Shown: piece by piece, positions 1 to 8,490 of the stretch
How the letters are laid out: each line of letters begins with the position of its first letter
How positions within the stretch are numbered: position 1 is the first letter of the stretch
Assembly (NCBI RefSeq): GCF_004359215.1
Contig: NC_090612.1
Location: 6,922,995-6,957,769, forward strand
Source: Bremia lactucae
Lineage: Eukaryota; Oomycota; Peronosporomycetes; Peronosporales; Peronosporaceae
Direction of reading: 5' to 3'
DNA: 34,775 nt
The notes under the pieces: model-generated
The model's input: the letters and a program-made list of their open reading frames with translations, nothing else
Database searches by the model: none
What the model was told of the DNA's origin: nothing
Translations under genes and position numbers: made by a program

Positions 1-300
1 AGTTCTACCTGAACTCCCTCAGACTTAACGAGCGCGCCGTTCGCTAAACGAACGGTCGCCTCTTCTCGCTTGCCAACCTGGCAAAGCAACTCAAACATCG
101 CCGGTCTCTTTCTTAGTGCCGCGAGTTTCACAAAATTTTGTGATGCACCCGAATTTACTAGGAGGGTCATCACCTGGTCATAGCCTCTTACATAAGCGCT
201 ATAGACCAGTAGGGTTGAGGTCCGAAATTTCGAGACCTCAGGGACTATGCTACCCGTTTGTTCTACAGCTCTGAACTTAAAGGTAGCTTCAGAGTCCGCG
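1..300 (-). pseudogene. Ty3/gypsy aspartic protease region, partial, catalytic Asp changed
   Basis: Reading the minus strand from 300 to 1 gives a continuous frame with an oomycete gypsy-type retropepsin core. The active-site motif reads LVNSGASQNFV (about 130-162) where D-S-G-A-S is expected. The catalytic aspartate is therefore an asparagine (AAT), which should abolish cleavage of Gag-Pol. The frame continues through a typical flap region (VRLANG) to the window edge. It follows the gag fragment at 301-663 on the same strand, in a different frame. This is a dead copy, truncated by the window. Family assignment is by motif recognition. Confidence 0.7.
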
Positions 301-663
301 TCAGTAGGGCCGCCCGCCCCTACTGCGCTCCTGCATTTCCCGACACCTCAGTGGTCGATGCGCTCCTGCATTTCCCGACCCCTCAGTGGTCGATGCAGAA
401 AGACGCCCAGCAAGAGAACTCCCTTCACAAAGGGCGATGGCAAGAACGAGCGTGCGAGACGCATGAGTCCCAGCAGGGACATTGGCATAACAGCGAGCCA
501 TCATATGGCCGCGATTGCCGCATTTATAACAGACAACGCCTGCGTTGCCCAAGTCCATGGTGGTGGCATCTGACCTCTCGGCCGACGGCTTATACAAAGC
601 TGTCGCCGATGCACTGTTGTAAGATTGCTCCTCAACTAAGGCAATTTGGATTGCCTCTTCCAT
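301..663 (-). pseudogene. Ty3/gypsy Gag C-terminal part with CCHC zinc knuckle
   Basis: A 120-residue frame. Its first residues (MEEAIQIALVEEQSYNSA) match the end of an oomycete gypsy capsid region. They are followed by MDLGN and an intact zinc knuckle, CYKCGNRGHMMARC (C-x2-C-x4-H-x4-C, about 490-531), the nucleocapsid RNA-binding motif. Past the knuckle the sequence is interrupted by a 35-base tandem duplication (325-394), and the frame runs into a stop at 301-303 just before the protease frame. The N-terminal half of Gag is absent: at about 665-690 the sequence switches to a Ty1/copia remnant. A fragment, not a working gene. Confidence 0.75.
325..394. repeat. 35-bp tandem duplication inside gypsy gag
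   Basis: Two adjacent copies (325-359 and 360-394) differ at a single base (a/c). The unit length is not a multiple of three, so the duplication shifts the reading frame of the gag fragment downstream of its zinc knuckle on the minus strand. Confidence 0.9.
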
Positions 664-690
664 CGGTGACTGCAGCTTTCCTCTTTAAAA

Positions 691-1100
691 TCATATTTTT
701 TCTGATGTCACGTCCCAGGCGTATTCTTTCACACTCGTGACAAAATTGTCGCCGTGAGTAAGAACACATGCATTAACGTCGAAATCGAATATAACACCAT
801 TTGCTGTAAATGTTGATACTAAAATTAACTTTCGATTAATGCCAGGGGTAAAAACGATCTCGGTCAATCGAGTTGACCTCTCTTGATTCTCTGCGAACTT
901 TACCTTGCCTTTTCCCATGGCAGCGAGTTGCTCACCATTTGCAACTGTGATCGATAGAGACCTATTAACTCTTTGAAATGCACGAAGCACTAGCCATGTG
1001 AGACAAAGCCCCACTGTCTAGGAGCCATGATGATTTTGTCACTTTGCTGCAGGAAATAGGAGCTAATTTTGACTACCTCTGTCTGCGTTATTGGAACAGT
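691..1100 (-). pseudogene. Ty1/copia protease, frameshifted
   Basis: On the minus strand near 1040-985 the frame reads WLLDSGALSHM, the copia-type aspartic protease active site, with the catalytic Asp at 1016-1018 intact. A frameshift then moves the reading to the 691-1014 frame, which continues SITVANGEQLAAMGKGKVKF and a downstream TEIVFTPGINRKLILVSTF stretch. These are the usual copia protease motifs before the GAG-pre-integrase domain. The sequence ends at about 690, where a gypsy gag fragment begins in the same orientation. Integrase, RT and RNase H of this copia copy are missing. Confidence 0.75.
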
Positions 1101-1260
1101 CTGTTATTTTGTGTCCCTTGGTCTCCACACAAGTAGCACTTTCCGTGAAAGGTTCTATAGATATGTTGACCTCGTGTACAGTGCGGGTGATCCGGCCACA
1201 TAACCACTGTGATTGACTTGCTGATGACTTCCACGGCCACAACCTATGTTGTTTCCCCAT
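1063..1260 (-). pseudogene. Ty1/copia Gag zinc-knuckle region, one-base insertion
   Basis: The second half of the knuckle (GHKITDC) is read in one frame and the first half (CYLCG) in another. The two are split by one extra base in the ccc run at 1115-1117. Together they are the standard C-x2-C-x4-H-x4-C arrangement of copia Gag. It sits between the capsid-like part (1486-1990) and the protease (691-1100), the normal copia order on the minus strand. Confidence 0.6.
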
Positions 1261-1485
1261 TCAAGTCGACTGAACGTCCTTCTGTTTTGATGATTATGTC
1301 CCGACGCCTACAAAACCGTTTGTACTCTTTCTCTTTAGCAATGTAATGAATTTTCGGCGCAGCATCTTCGCTTCAAGTAGCGGTACGTTGCCATGATCTT
1401 CGATGATCTTCACAATGCCGTCATATGCTTAAGGTAGACTATTAAGTTAGATAGCAATCCTCTTTTCCTCAGCAAATTGTTTCAC

Positions 1486-1990
1486 CTATCTCAGACAGAT
1501 ATCATCGAACGCCATCAGATGGTCCATGAGGCTGACACCAGCTGGTAATTCGAATTCATACAGCTCCTTTTTTAGTTGCACCCGGTTGTGCAAATTCTGC
1601 CACGAAGAAATTGCGAATAAGACTCGATGCCTCAGCCGCTGAAGCTTTTCCACGGAAAGTGGTCTCCCAAAAGTTGGCAAGCACACCAAGTGCCTGCATG
1701 TCCGTGGCTTTTAATAAGAAGGTGTCTTGTTTCGCGCCTCGCTCAAACTTAGGGTCGAGATGACCTAGCAAGCTCTTATGCGTCAGTGCTATACGGGCAC
1801 CAAGATACCACAAGAAGTAATGTCATCGCTGAGGATGTCGTTCTGATCTTGCGATCTTGGGCTCTTAATCTTCCTTGAAGGTAGGAGGATAAATGGAAAG
1901 TGAGATATATTAATGTAATAGACAAAGTCCTGGTTCTCGACTTCTTCTTTGTGTGCTTTCTCCACACTTGCGTCACATCCAGTTGTTACT
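1486..1990 (-). pseudogene. Ty1/copia Gag (UBN2-type) remnant
   Basis: Overlapping minus-strand frames carry the hallmarks of copia Gag. First comes a segment like the N-terminal repeat (alternating W/L/H positions, 1556-1813). Then comes LYEFELPAGVSLMDHLMAFD (1486-1600), which matches the pattern in which an Lxxhx(M/L) stretch is followed by a conserved HL..F helix. At least one frameshift separates the two. No start codon could be chosen with confidence. Confidence 0.6.
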
Positions 1991-2318
1991 GTTCCTATCT
2001 ACATATGTACTGGTAAACCTAACGCTCAATATCACATCTAATGAGCATGGGACTTTGCTGCAACGGTAATTCTAGTAAACTGCTGGTTATTAAACATCTG
2101 ACAATCATCAGAATTTCGGATGACGCAATCTGTTACCCTCTACGGTCGTTGCAGTTGTTGAAACTTCCTTCGAAAAGCTTACACTCATGAAGGACATTCT
2201 GGCTCAAACAAAAATACTTTTTTTCGGCAAAAATATTTTAATGTGCTGCATGCAAACCATATCACTGATGACAACGACAAATTTCTTGCAAATAAGAATT
2301 ACCTCGTAGACGACAGCT
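1991..2318. other. No gene seen
   Basis: About 330 bases between the copia remnant and the LTR at 2319. The stretch is AT-rich with short homopolymer runs (for example t-runs at 2218-2224). No frame, terminal repeat or RNA gene was recognised. Confidence 0.5.
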
Positions 2319-2754
2319 CTAACGGGGCACTACCGACAAGTACTGCTTCAGTACAAGTTCACTTCGCACTGCCTCAGTGCGAGTGGTGCCTTACGTCACT
2401 TCACGTACACTAGTACGTGCAGAGGAAGTCTTCTCTTTAAACTTGCTTTAAGAGGGTTAAATGACAACTGTATTAATAAAATTAACTTTTTCTTGTATAT
2501 CTACTTAAAACTAACTTAATTATAAGCTAATACAAAATATGTACTAAAAGTCTTATCTGTCTTTCTCTTTGCGCGCGTCCAGCGCTGACTGGACCGCGGA
2601 GAAAGTAGAAATAATAGTCTATACCTACCAACGGATAAGCCTTTCGAATATTACCACGTAAAGTAATATTCTCCAAATATTATCTACATTTAAGATAATA
2701 TATTAATTAACAACCTTCAAGTGTTAATTTCATGTAACTATACACCCCGTTACA
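2319..2754 (+). repeat. LTR of gypsy family A
   Basis: Starts near AACGGGGCAC (the TGT start is mutated) and ends CCCCGTTACA. It shares internal blocks with the LTRs at 13606-14078 (+) and 28950-29435 (-), for example CACTTCACGTACAC followed by ACGTGCAGAG, and AACTGTATTAAT. These fix its plus orientation. Its ends are near-perfect inverted repeats of each other (TGTAACGGGG/CCCCGTTACA), so the ends alone do not give the strand. Confidence 0.7.
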
Positions 2755-2827
2755 TCACCCCTCCCTTAGACGACAATCACTCTTACTGTCATTGGTTAGA
2801 GTGTCACTACAAGACCACTTTGTTAAA

Positions 2828-3835
2828 ATGGATGTTGATTGGTCAGATTCATCATTTTTAATTCTATCGCATGGTTAACAAGTCCATGCGGTATGCGAAT
2901 AGTGCGGCGCCTTCGGCTGCGGTTCATGCAGCCGCGGGCGACGCATAATTGTCTCTTGCGGCAGACGTTCCGTCTGCCGTAGTGTCATCTTCTCCCGCAA
3001 CTCTAAATGTTGCCGGTGCACGTGGTGATACACCACGTGAATGCGATTCCTCTTTAGAGGTCGACTACGAATGCGAGTCGGACGAATTGGCCGGCTCGGG
3101 GAGAATAGAACAGTCGCCTGATCATCGTCAAGCGGTGACAATGAGCCTTCAAATGAGGGGGCTCATTCGAGTAGACGTGCTGGTAGCATTCGCAACAGCA
3201 TGTTCGGTTCCGATGATGAGGATGATTCCTCATCGCCAGCACCGTCTCCCGCGCCGTGACCCGCACATATTTCTGTGCGTGGTGATGACGATGGCGTAAG
3301 TCATCGTAATACAAGTTCTTGTATTACATTTTAGTGTCTACGATCCACACAGGGGATCGTAGACACTAAAATGTATCGTCTTGCCCCTGAGAAGAAGCCG
3401 TGGCTTGTGCCCGAGCTGCTAATTAATAGCTTGTCTGGAGAGACTACTCCTCACAATAAATATCCCTTATTTATTGCGACAAAGATACATGGCTTTGATC
3501 CCAGCGCGCAGAACTTTTGCACTGAGGAAGATTTTCATCTCGATGCTTTTTCAGGCATCGATGGTATAGTGGCAACAATAAGCGAGACAAAGTCTCGCTT
3601 ATGCAAGCTTGGAGCGCGTTCATTCGCAATGTCAAAGACATTTGACGCGAAGCCTGGCTTCAAAGACTTTACACGATTCACGTTAAGTTTGAGAAACGAG
3701 CTCAACCGGTGCAAGGTATAAATTGCATCGGTTGTCGCGTGAGGCAGGACTTCCATGCCTCACTTGGGGTGATCCCTGTCCGTGTTGTGCTGACAACAAG
3801 AAGCGAGTAAAGGGGATGTCTATTTTCTTTCTTCG
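2828..3835 (+). pseudogene. Gag-like region of element A, product not recognised
   Basis: Follows the plus LTR. Pieces in several frames look protein-like: a Ser/Ala/Val-rich start (2949-3120), an acidic serine tract SDDEDDSSSPAPSPAP near 3212-3257, then an open 116-residue frame at 3371-3721 (starting MYRLAPEKKPWLVPELL). After a frameshift there is a cysteine-rich piece, CLTWGDPCPCCADNKKR (about 3760-3811). I do not recognise the fold. Position directly after the LTR suggests the 5' part of Gag or an extra ORF of the element. The strand choice rests on the unbroken 3371-3721 frame; the minus strand here has stops. At about 3836 it gives way to a minus-strand pol end. Confidence 0.45.
3306..3374. 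repeat. Two adjoining perfect hairpins (10-bp and 21-bp arms)
   Basis: Arms 3306-3315/3318-3327 (loop TT) and arms 3326-3346/3354-3374 (7-base loop) are each perfectly complementary. The second is the longest hairpin in the window. The ATG of the 3371 frame lies in its right arm, so on a plus transcript the start codon would be paired. Confidence 0.9.
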
Positions 3836-3869
3836 TCCTGGGGAGGGCTCGCATCTCTATCGAGACGCG

Positions 3870-4774
3870 CGATGCGGTTGACGTTTTGCAATCGATTTAC
3901 AGGCGCCAGGGGTGCGTGTTTTCCGATGGACCTTCTAATTCATCGGATGGGTCTCGTCATACTGATGAACGAGGCCTTTAACGTCAACAACCAGCTGGGA
4001 ACGAGGCTCCCAGTGCATGTGAAGGTGGGTAACCGCGCCAGCGAACAAGATAACTCGTTCGCTGCCTTTTCACATCACGGTGGTTTTGATATGTCCCACA
4101 AGAAAACGTTGACCACCGTGGGAATCCACCAATGGTTGCGGCGGAGGAGGGAAAATTAGATCCGACCCATGTCTCGGATCTAGAGTCGAAGATTGACAAA
4201 CTCGATCGATCTTTCCATGATTTGGAGGAAGGGCTGGATCACGAGCGCGGAAAGCGTCGCTCGTTAGAGCAGACGGTGCAGGCTCATCATATCGAACGGT
4301 TGGAAGACCGTTCGAAGAGTGCGTACTCCATGTTGGAGTACGAACGGAATTATCACGCTCTTCGTGATGAGTTGTCGTCAGCTCATCGCGGTTTGAAGGA
4401 TCTTCGGACCTGACATGAGAATCTCCAGATTCAGCATGAGAATTTGGTTCGTGACCACAAGATTCTTTTAGGGATTCTTAAAAAGGGTGGTCAGATCCGT
4501 CCTCGGAAGAAACCGCGTACTGATGGTACGGGCGGAGCCGACCGGTAGGATGCGTTCGCATCCTACGTGGCAATTCTATTGTGTACGCATTGCCTCTGCG
4601 ATGCAGTACAGGGAATGGCCCAATGAATTTGGGTAGTAGTTTACTGCTACCCACATTAGTGACTACACGCTTGGATAAGTTTACCGTAGAGAGTAGTAGA
4701 TCATATTTTTTAATGTTAAATGAAAGAACGTTTGCTCTTCCATGTTTGTCTGCGTTCCGTTTCTGACTGTCCAC
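3870..4774 (-). pseudogene. Element A integrase C-terminus, spacer and chromodomain
   Basis: From 4774 downward the minus strand encodes the integrase C-terminal domain (LLPKFIGPFPVLHRRGNAYT, then RLRPYHQY). An in-frame TAA at 4478-4480 follows. The same frame then runs on through a Pro/Ser/Asp spacer to IFPPPPQPLVDSHGGQRFLV. A frameshift near 4080 leads into the chromodomain core (NHRDVKRQRTSYLVRWRGYP), and another near 3990 into WEPRSQLVVDVKG. The frame ends at a TAG near 3935. Chromodomains of this class are thought to guide integration by binding modified histones. Three lesions (one stop, two frameshifts) make it inactive. Confidence 0.85.
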
Positions 4775-5055
4775 TGCGTTAGCAATGGAATCCTGGATAA
4801 CTGATTCTCGAGTCAGCAGAAATTCATCTGCTGACTCATTTGTTTTGTCTTTTTTCAGTGTACTTTGTGCGCACTGCCATGAGTTTTCTTATGTTCGATG
4901 TCGATTGCTTCGACAACGACATCATTTGCGTCCTTGTTAACTTTGACGTGTGATGAGCATGAGCTAGAAATGGTTTTGCTCGTGCGAGTCCACTTCTCCC
5001 CTTAAACTATAGGATCCCTCTTATTGGGTGGGTATACGTGGATGGCGTCAGCCAT

Positions 5056-5811
5056 TCACGAAGAACGGTGTATGGTTGTAGACGCATGCACCGAATTATT
5101 GATGGCGAATTCGACCATCGGTAAAAACTCGCTCCAATTCGGATACGATTGGACGTAACCTCGAAGTATCTCTTCGAGGACGCGATTTACGAGTTCCGTC
5201 TGACCATCTATCTCCGGATGATCCGAAGTTGACAGAGACAGTCGTATTCCGAGAGATCGGAACACGCATTGTCAAAACTCCGCCGTAAACCGTGGATCTC
5301 GATCCGAGACCAGTTCACGGGGTAACCCGTAGAGTTTGAATACCGTGTCGATAAAGACACGGGCACAAGCCGGAGCCGTGATCGAATCTATTACTGCAAC
5401 AAGATGTACCATCTTGCTGAATCTGTCTACAAAAACAAGGATTTCATTGTTTTTGTGATCGTCTTCGGGAAATGCGAAGACGAAGTCCATAGATACGGAC
5501 TGTCAACATTTTGCCGGAAGTGGTTGAGGTTAAAGAGGTGCACGGGATGAAGGGCTAGGCTTCACCTGTTGACAAACCTCGCAAGCACGAATGTACTTGT
5601 GCACGAACTGATACTGGCGGGGCCAGTTACAGTCGCGACTTACTGTGAGATAAGTTATCTCATGTCCACGATGCCCACTTGTTAGTGCATCGTGGGATTC
5701 ATACATGATGCGCAAGCGCAAATCATTGTGAGTTGGGACGACGGCACGTGAGTGTCGCCGGCAACGGCTGTGTAATACAATAAGCCGTTGCGTGTTGTGT
5801 ATCGATCGCAT
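5056..5811 (-). pseudogene. Element A integrase: zinc-binding and DDE core
   Basis: The zinc-binding N-terminus is visible (H in ESHDALTSGHRG, then CEVC). All three acidic catalytic residues are present: Asp in MDFVFAFP (about 5488), Asp in VSDRDPRF, and Glu in VNRVLEE (about 5170). The region is one reading frame interrupted by three nonsense codons. One is a TAA after SRAPL. The other two are TGA codons at positions that are tryptophan in relatives (AKC-stop-QSVSMDF, and FTAEF-stop at 5272-5274). Downstream (5055-4775) it becomes scrambled. Nonsense mutations rather than frameshifts dominate here. Confidence 0.85.
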
Positions 5812-5875
5812 GACGATTGATATAATGCCGGTAAATCTTTAAAAGATTTACCGGATGGATTCATCAGATGATCCA

Positions 5876-7060
5876 TTAAACGCAGAAGGTCCTTTTCTTC
5901 TGCGTAGACTTTCTATATGTCATCAAACAAGGTTCATGACGGAACACTTGAAATGAGTGTTGCAAAGTGGATTTATTTTCACTGTTGGAATGCGCAGCCG
6001 GCTCGAAATCGGGTCGGCGCGTTAAAGCATCAGCGACGACATTGAGTCGTCCGGTTTCATATTCCACGGAGAAAATATACTCTGCGAAGAAGGATAGCCA
6101 CCTTGCCATTCTTTGCGAGAAGTGTGGGCTTTTTACGGCCGTGCGTAATGACGCATGGTCCGTATATACGATGAGCGGTCTATCTCCTCAGAGATAGACC
6201 CTAAACTTAGCAAGTGCATTTTCATGGCGAAGAGTTCCTTGTCATGCACTGGGAAATTGCGTTCAGCTGGTTGCAGCTGACGCGATTGGTAACAGACGAC
6301 GCGGTCCGCGCCGTCTGTATCGTATCACATTAACGCAAAGCCGATTGCGAAATCGCTGGCGTCACAGACCGTATGGAATGGTCTGTCTTGATCTGGAATC
6401 GCCAAAATGGGTTTTATGAACTTCCACGTCCGTCTTTTCATCCATGGCCCGGCTATGGACGAATACATCGTCAAAATAATTCGGTGCGAATTCTTGCACC
6501 GGTCTCAACAGATTCGTTACGCATCTGTTGAATGTTTCAGGGGCATTACTAAGCCCCTATGGCATAACAGGTATTCCCAAAGCATTTCACTGGTAGTGCT
6601 CACTACTGTGTACGGGATGTCCTGTTCACGCATAAGGATCTGATTAACTCCATCCATTAGATCCATAGACGACAAGATGGTACTCTTAGACATATCAACT
6701 ATGATCACGTCTTTTCTAGATATCGGCGCTTGAGCCGGTACCGTTGCAGCATTCAGTTTATTGAATGCGTGCACTATCCGCCACCCTCCTGTGGCCTTTC
6801 GCACACAGAAGGTCGGAGAGCTATGTGGGGAGCTTGACTCCCTTACATGGCCCGCTTTTAATCGATCGATATAGAATTTATCGATCGCAAGATACTTGTT
6901 CACGAGGCAGTGGCCATTGCTTCATGTCACAGTACTTCGAGCCCCGTTTGAGCTCGATCTTACGTCGAGTGTCTTTATTTTTAGGCAACTCGCATGGAAC
7001 TGTTTCACGGAATACATCCCTGAATTCAATTGAATCCTTGTTTAAAGGAATTGTCTTAAG
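5876..7060 (-). pseudogene. Element A reverse transcriptase and RNase H
   Basis: The N-terminal RT part near 7030-6904 reads VPCELP and a K-rich stretch in shifting frames. At 6517-6903 follow LAIDKFYIDRLKAGHVRESS, TFCVRKATGGWRIVHAFNKL and DMSKSTILSSMDLMDG. The catalytic YFDD is encoded around 6463-6478 (Asp codons 6470-6472 and 6467-6469) and survives. RNase H ends with MARWLSFFAEYIFSVEYETG and ADALTRRPDFEP (5876-6109). Several frameshifts separate these parts. It is homologous to the inverted RT-RNase H block of element B at 16093-17522. Confidence 0.85.
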
Positions 7061-7209
7061 TGACTCCAGGATTGAGTAGTATATCTCTCAATCCAAGTCT
7101 TCACATCGAGGACACTTTCGTCCATAACTATTTGAGGTTTCTCCTCAAGTACGTGGAGACTTATTCCCTCAACTTCTTCCACTGTGATGCGCTATCACAG
7201 TCGGGTCCT

Positions 7210-7620
7210 CTACAGTCGACTCTCTACTCGAAGATCATCGTGTTGTTCATTTTGGACAACTGGTATCTTCCTTGAATGTCGCCCGCTACGCGTACATTCA
7301 TGTCTCAATCCACTCGACTTATTCGAGTAATGGACCTTCGGCGCTGGTATTGCATTCGCACAGCCGCCGGCAGTTGACTCCACAGGGTTATTAGTAATCA
7401 CACTGTGATCTTGTGCAGTGGACTAGCAGGAGCGGCGTGATGAGAAGAAACCGGGGGCACACACGCCTGCAAGCGAATCTAATTCGCTGCGGCCGTTGTT
7501 TCGCCATATCGAAATGTGGCTGAAAACGGCGCAGGAATTCCGCTTCGTATTAGTTGATTTATTTGAATGCAATACGACCGGAATCGATAAACACCACAAG
7601 TGATTTCCCCTGAGCCTTTT
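7210..7620 (-). pseudogene. Element A protease remnant and protease-RT linker
   Basis: At about 7575-7600 the minus strand reads LVVFIDSGRIAF, a retropepsin active site with its Asp (7583-7585) kept but the usual Ala replaced by Arg. The frame at 7210-7401 (GGCANAIPAPKVHYSNKSSG) aligns with the plus-strand linker of element B at 15440-15560 (GCAQAQAASMFDYSNKLSG). Between the two the frame is broken. Confidence 0.6.
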
Positions 7621-7923
7621 ATGAATTGTAGATGCCATCATAATGATGTGCGGCTTTCGGAGCGACTCGCTAGTTCCAGCTGAATAAGGCCATTCGCATG
7701 GAGGTGGCATCGATGGTATGCCACCAGTCGCATTGCCGCGTTCAATACGACTGGCTTGTGACACGGACTGGACATGTTCACGTGCCGTCGGTGGAGCTTT
7801 ACGCTCAGGATCGTCTGCGTCCAGCCCATTGTGTAGGATGGTGTGAACGACAGATTTAGGGTTCACCCAACTGAGAAGCAGCTGCACCACTATGGGCAGT
7901 GCTCTCATGAATATTCGCTGCAT
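7423..7923 (-). pseudogene. Element A, open frame in the gag-protease interval
   Basis: A 166-residue minus frame overlaps the protease remnant at its low-coordinate end. No conserved domain was recognised. It lies in the expected position of Gag C-terminus and protease of the inverted block, but the recognised protease motif is read in another frame. I treat this frame as a by-product of a decayed gag-pol rather than a gene. Confidence 0.25.
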
Positions 7924-8026
7924 TAGCTAGCGCAGACGACGAAACAGTTGTCTCATTGATGCAAGACAAGTTCGCCTTCGCAACTTTAGGCGTCCATGTT
8001 AGGTGCAATGAGTGAAATTGGATGGG

Positions 8027-8335
8027 CTACATCGAGTTATGACGCTTCCTCATTAGCTCGCTAAACTCATTACTACTATGAGGTGATGGCAGCGGTGTCG
8101 ACTCATTGTAGTCAACAATGAGCGACGGATCTACATTCTCACTGCGAAAGTGGGGTGGCTCATTACGTCCAGTGAACAGCGCGACAGCAGCAGCAGTAGC
8201 TGTCGGCGTTGTAGCTGTGGCACTAGGCGACGGCGCCGTTTTATCGCTGCACGTGCGCTTCGTGCGCGGTTGTGTGGGTGTCTTTGCAGACGACCAATCA
8301 GCTTTGCTCCTTTTTGGGGGTGGCGTGTCAGGCAC
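8027..8335 (-). pseudogene. Element A, Pro/Ser/Thr-rich low-complexity frame
   Basis: A 102-residue frame starts MPDTPPPKRSKADWSSAKTP, then has a Thr/Ala-rich run and ends at a stop near 8027. It has the look of the disordered N-terminus of a retrotransposon Gag and lies at the upstream end of the minus-strand block. No domain hit can be claimed. It could instead be a linker. Confidence 0.35.
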
Positions 8336-8464
8336 CTTGTGATGTCACACTAATGCGCATAACTGGTCGCCAAGAGTGGCTGAGAGGACTGAAAGCGGCG
8401 CGTAAGCAGCTCGCTGTCAACCGTTCCTCCCGTTGACGATTTTCAAATTGTAAAACTTGTTTTT

Positions 8465-8490
8465 AAAGAGGAGGGTGGTGTAACGAGCTA
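8465..8490 (+). other. Probable polypurine tract and 3' LTR start of element A
   Basis: The purine-rich AAAGAGGAGGGTGG at 8465-8478 is directly followed by TGTAACG at 8479, the LTR start sequence of family A. In LTR retrotransposons this arrangement primes plus-strand DNA synthesis at the 3' LTR. LTR similarity beyond the first bases is weak, so the extent of the LTR is not given. Confidence 0.45.

Larger units (their letters stand above)
2319..8490 (+). mobile_element. Degenerate Ty3/gypsy chromovirus, element A, core block inverted
   Basis: The left part reads on the plus strand: an LTR (2319-2754), a leader and a gag-like frame to about 3835. From about 3836 to 8340 the sequence reads on the minus strand and carries chromodomain, integrase, RNase H, RT, linker and protease motifs, in the order expected for an inverted pol block. 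At 8465-8478 a plus-strand purine tract is followed by TGTAACG, which looks like a polypurine tract and 3' LTR start. The simplest reading is one plus-strand element whose core is inverted. Two independent elements in opposite orientation is the alternative. All frames are broken. Confidence 0.6.

Noticed and set aside
2755..2767. Minus-strand purine tract (AAGGGAGGGGTGA) abutting TGTAACGGGG, suggesting that the 2319-2754 LTR is a minus-strand 3' LTR.
   Set aside because: Internal LTR blocks match the other family A LTRs only in plus orientation. Because the LTR ends are inverted repeats, the end sequence does not decide the strand. Kept only as a hint that the LTR itself might be flipped.
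4132..4548. Plus-strand coiled-coil-like frame (DLESKIDKLDRSFHDLEEGL...) ending in a basic tail, with a related plus frame at 18180-18473.
   Set aside because: Both lie antisense to the integrase-chromodomain spacer. In element A the minus strand has the family's sense frame through the same bases (to IFPPPPQPLVDSHGG). The charged helix pattern is probably a by-product of the antisense of a Ser/Pro/Asp-rich spacer.
2880..7275. CRISPR-like or regularly spaced direct repeats.
   Set aside because: The repeated structures are inverted, each with a different sequence and irregular spacing. There is no shared direct repeat and no cas-like gene.
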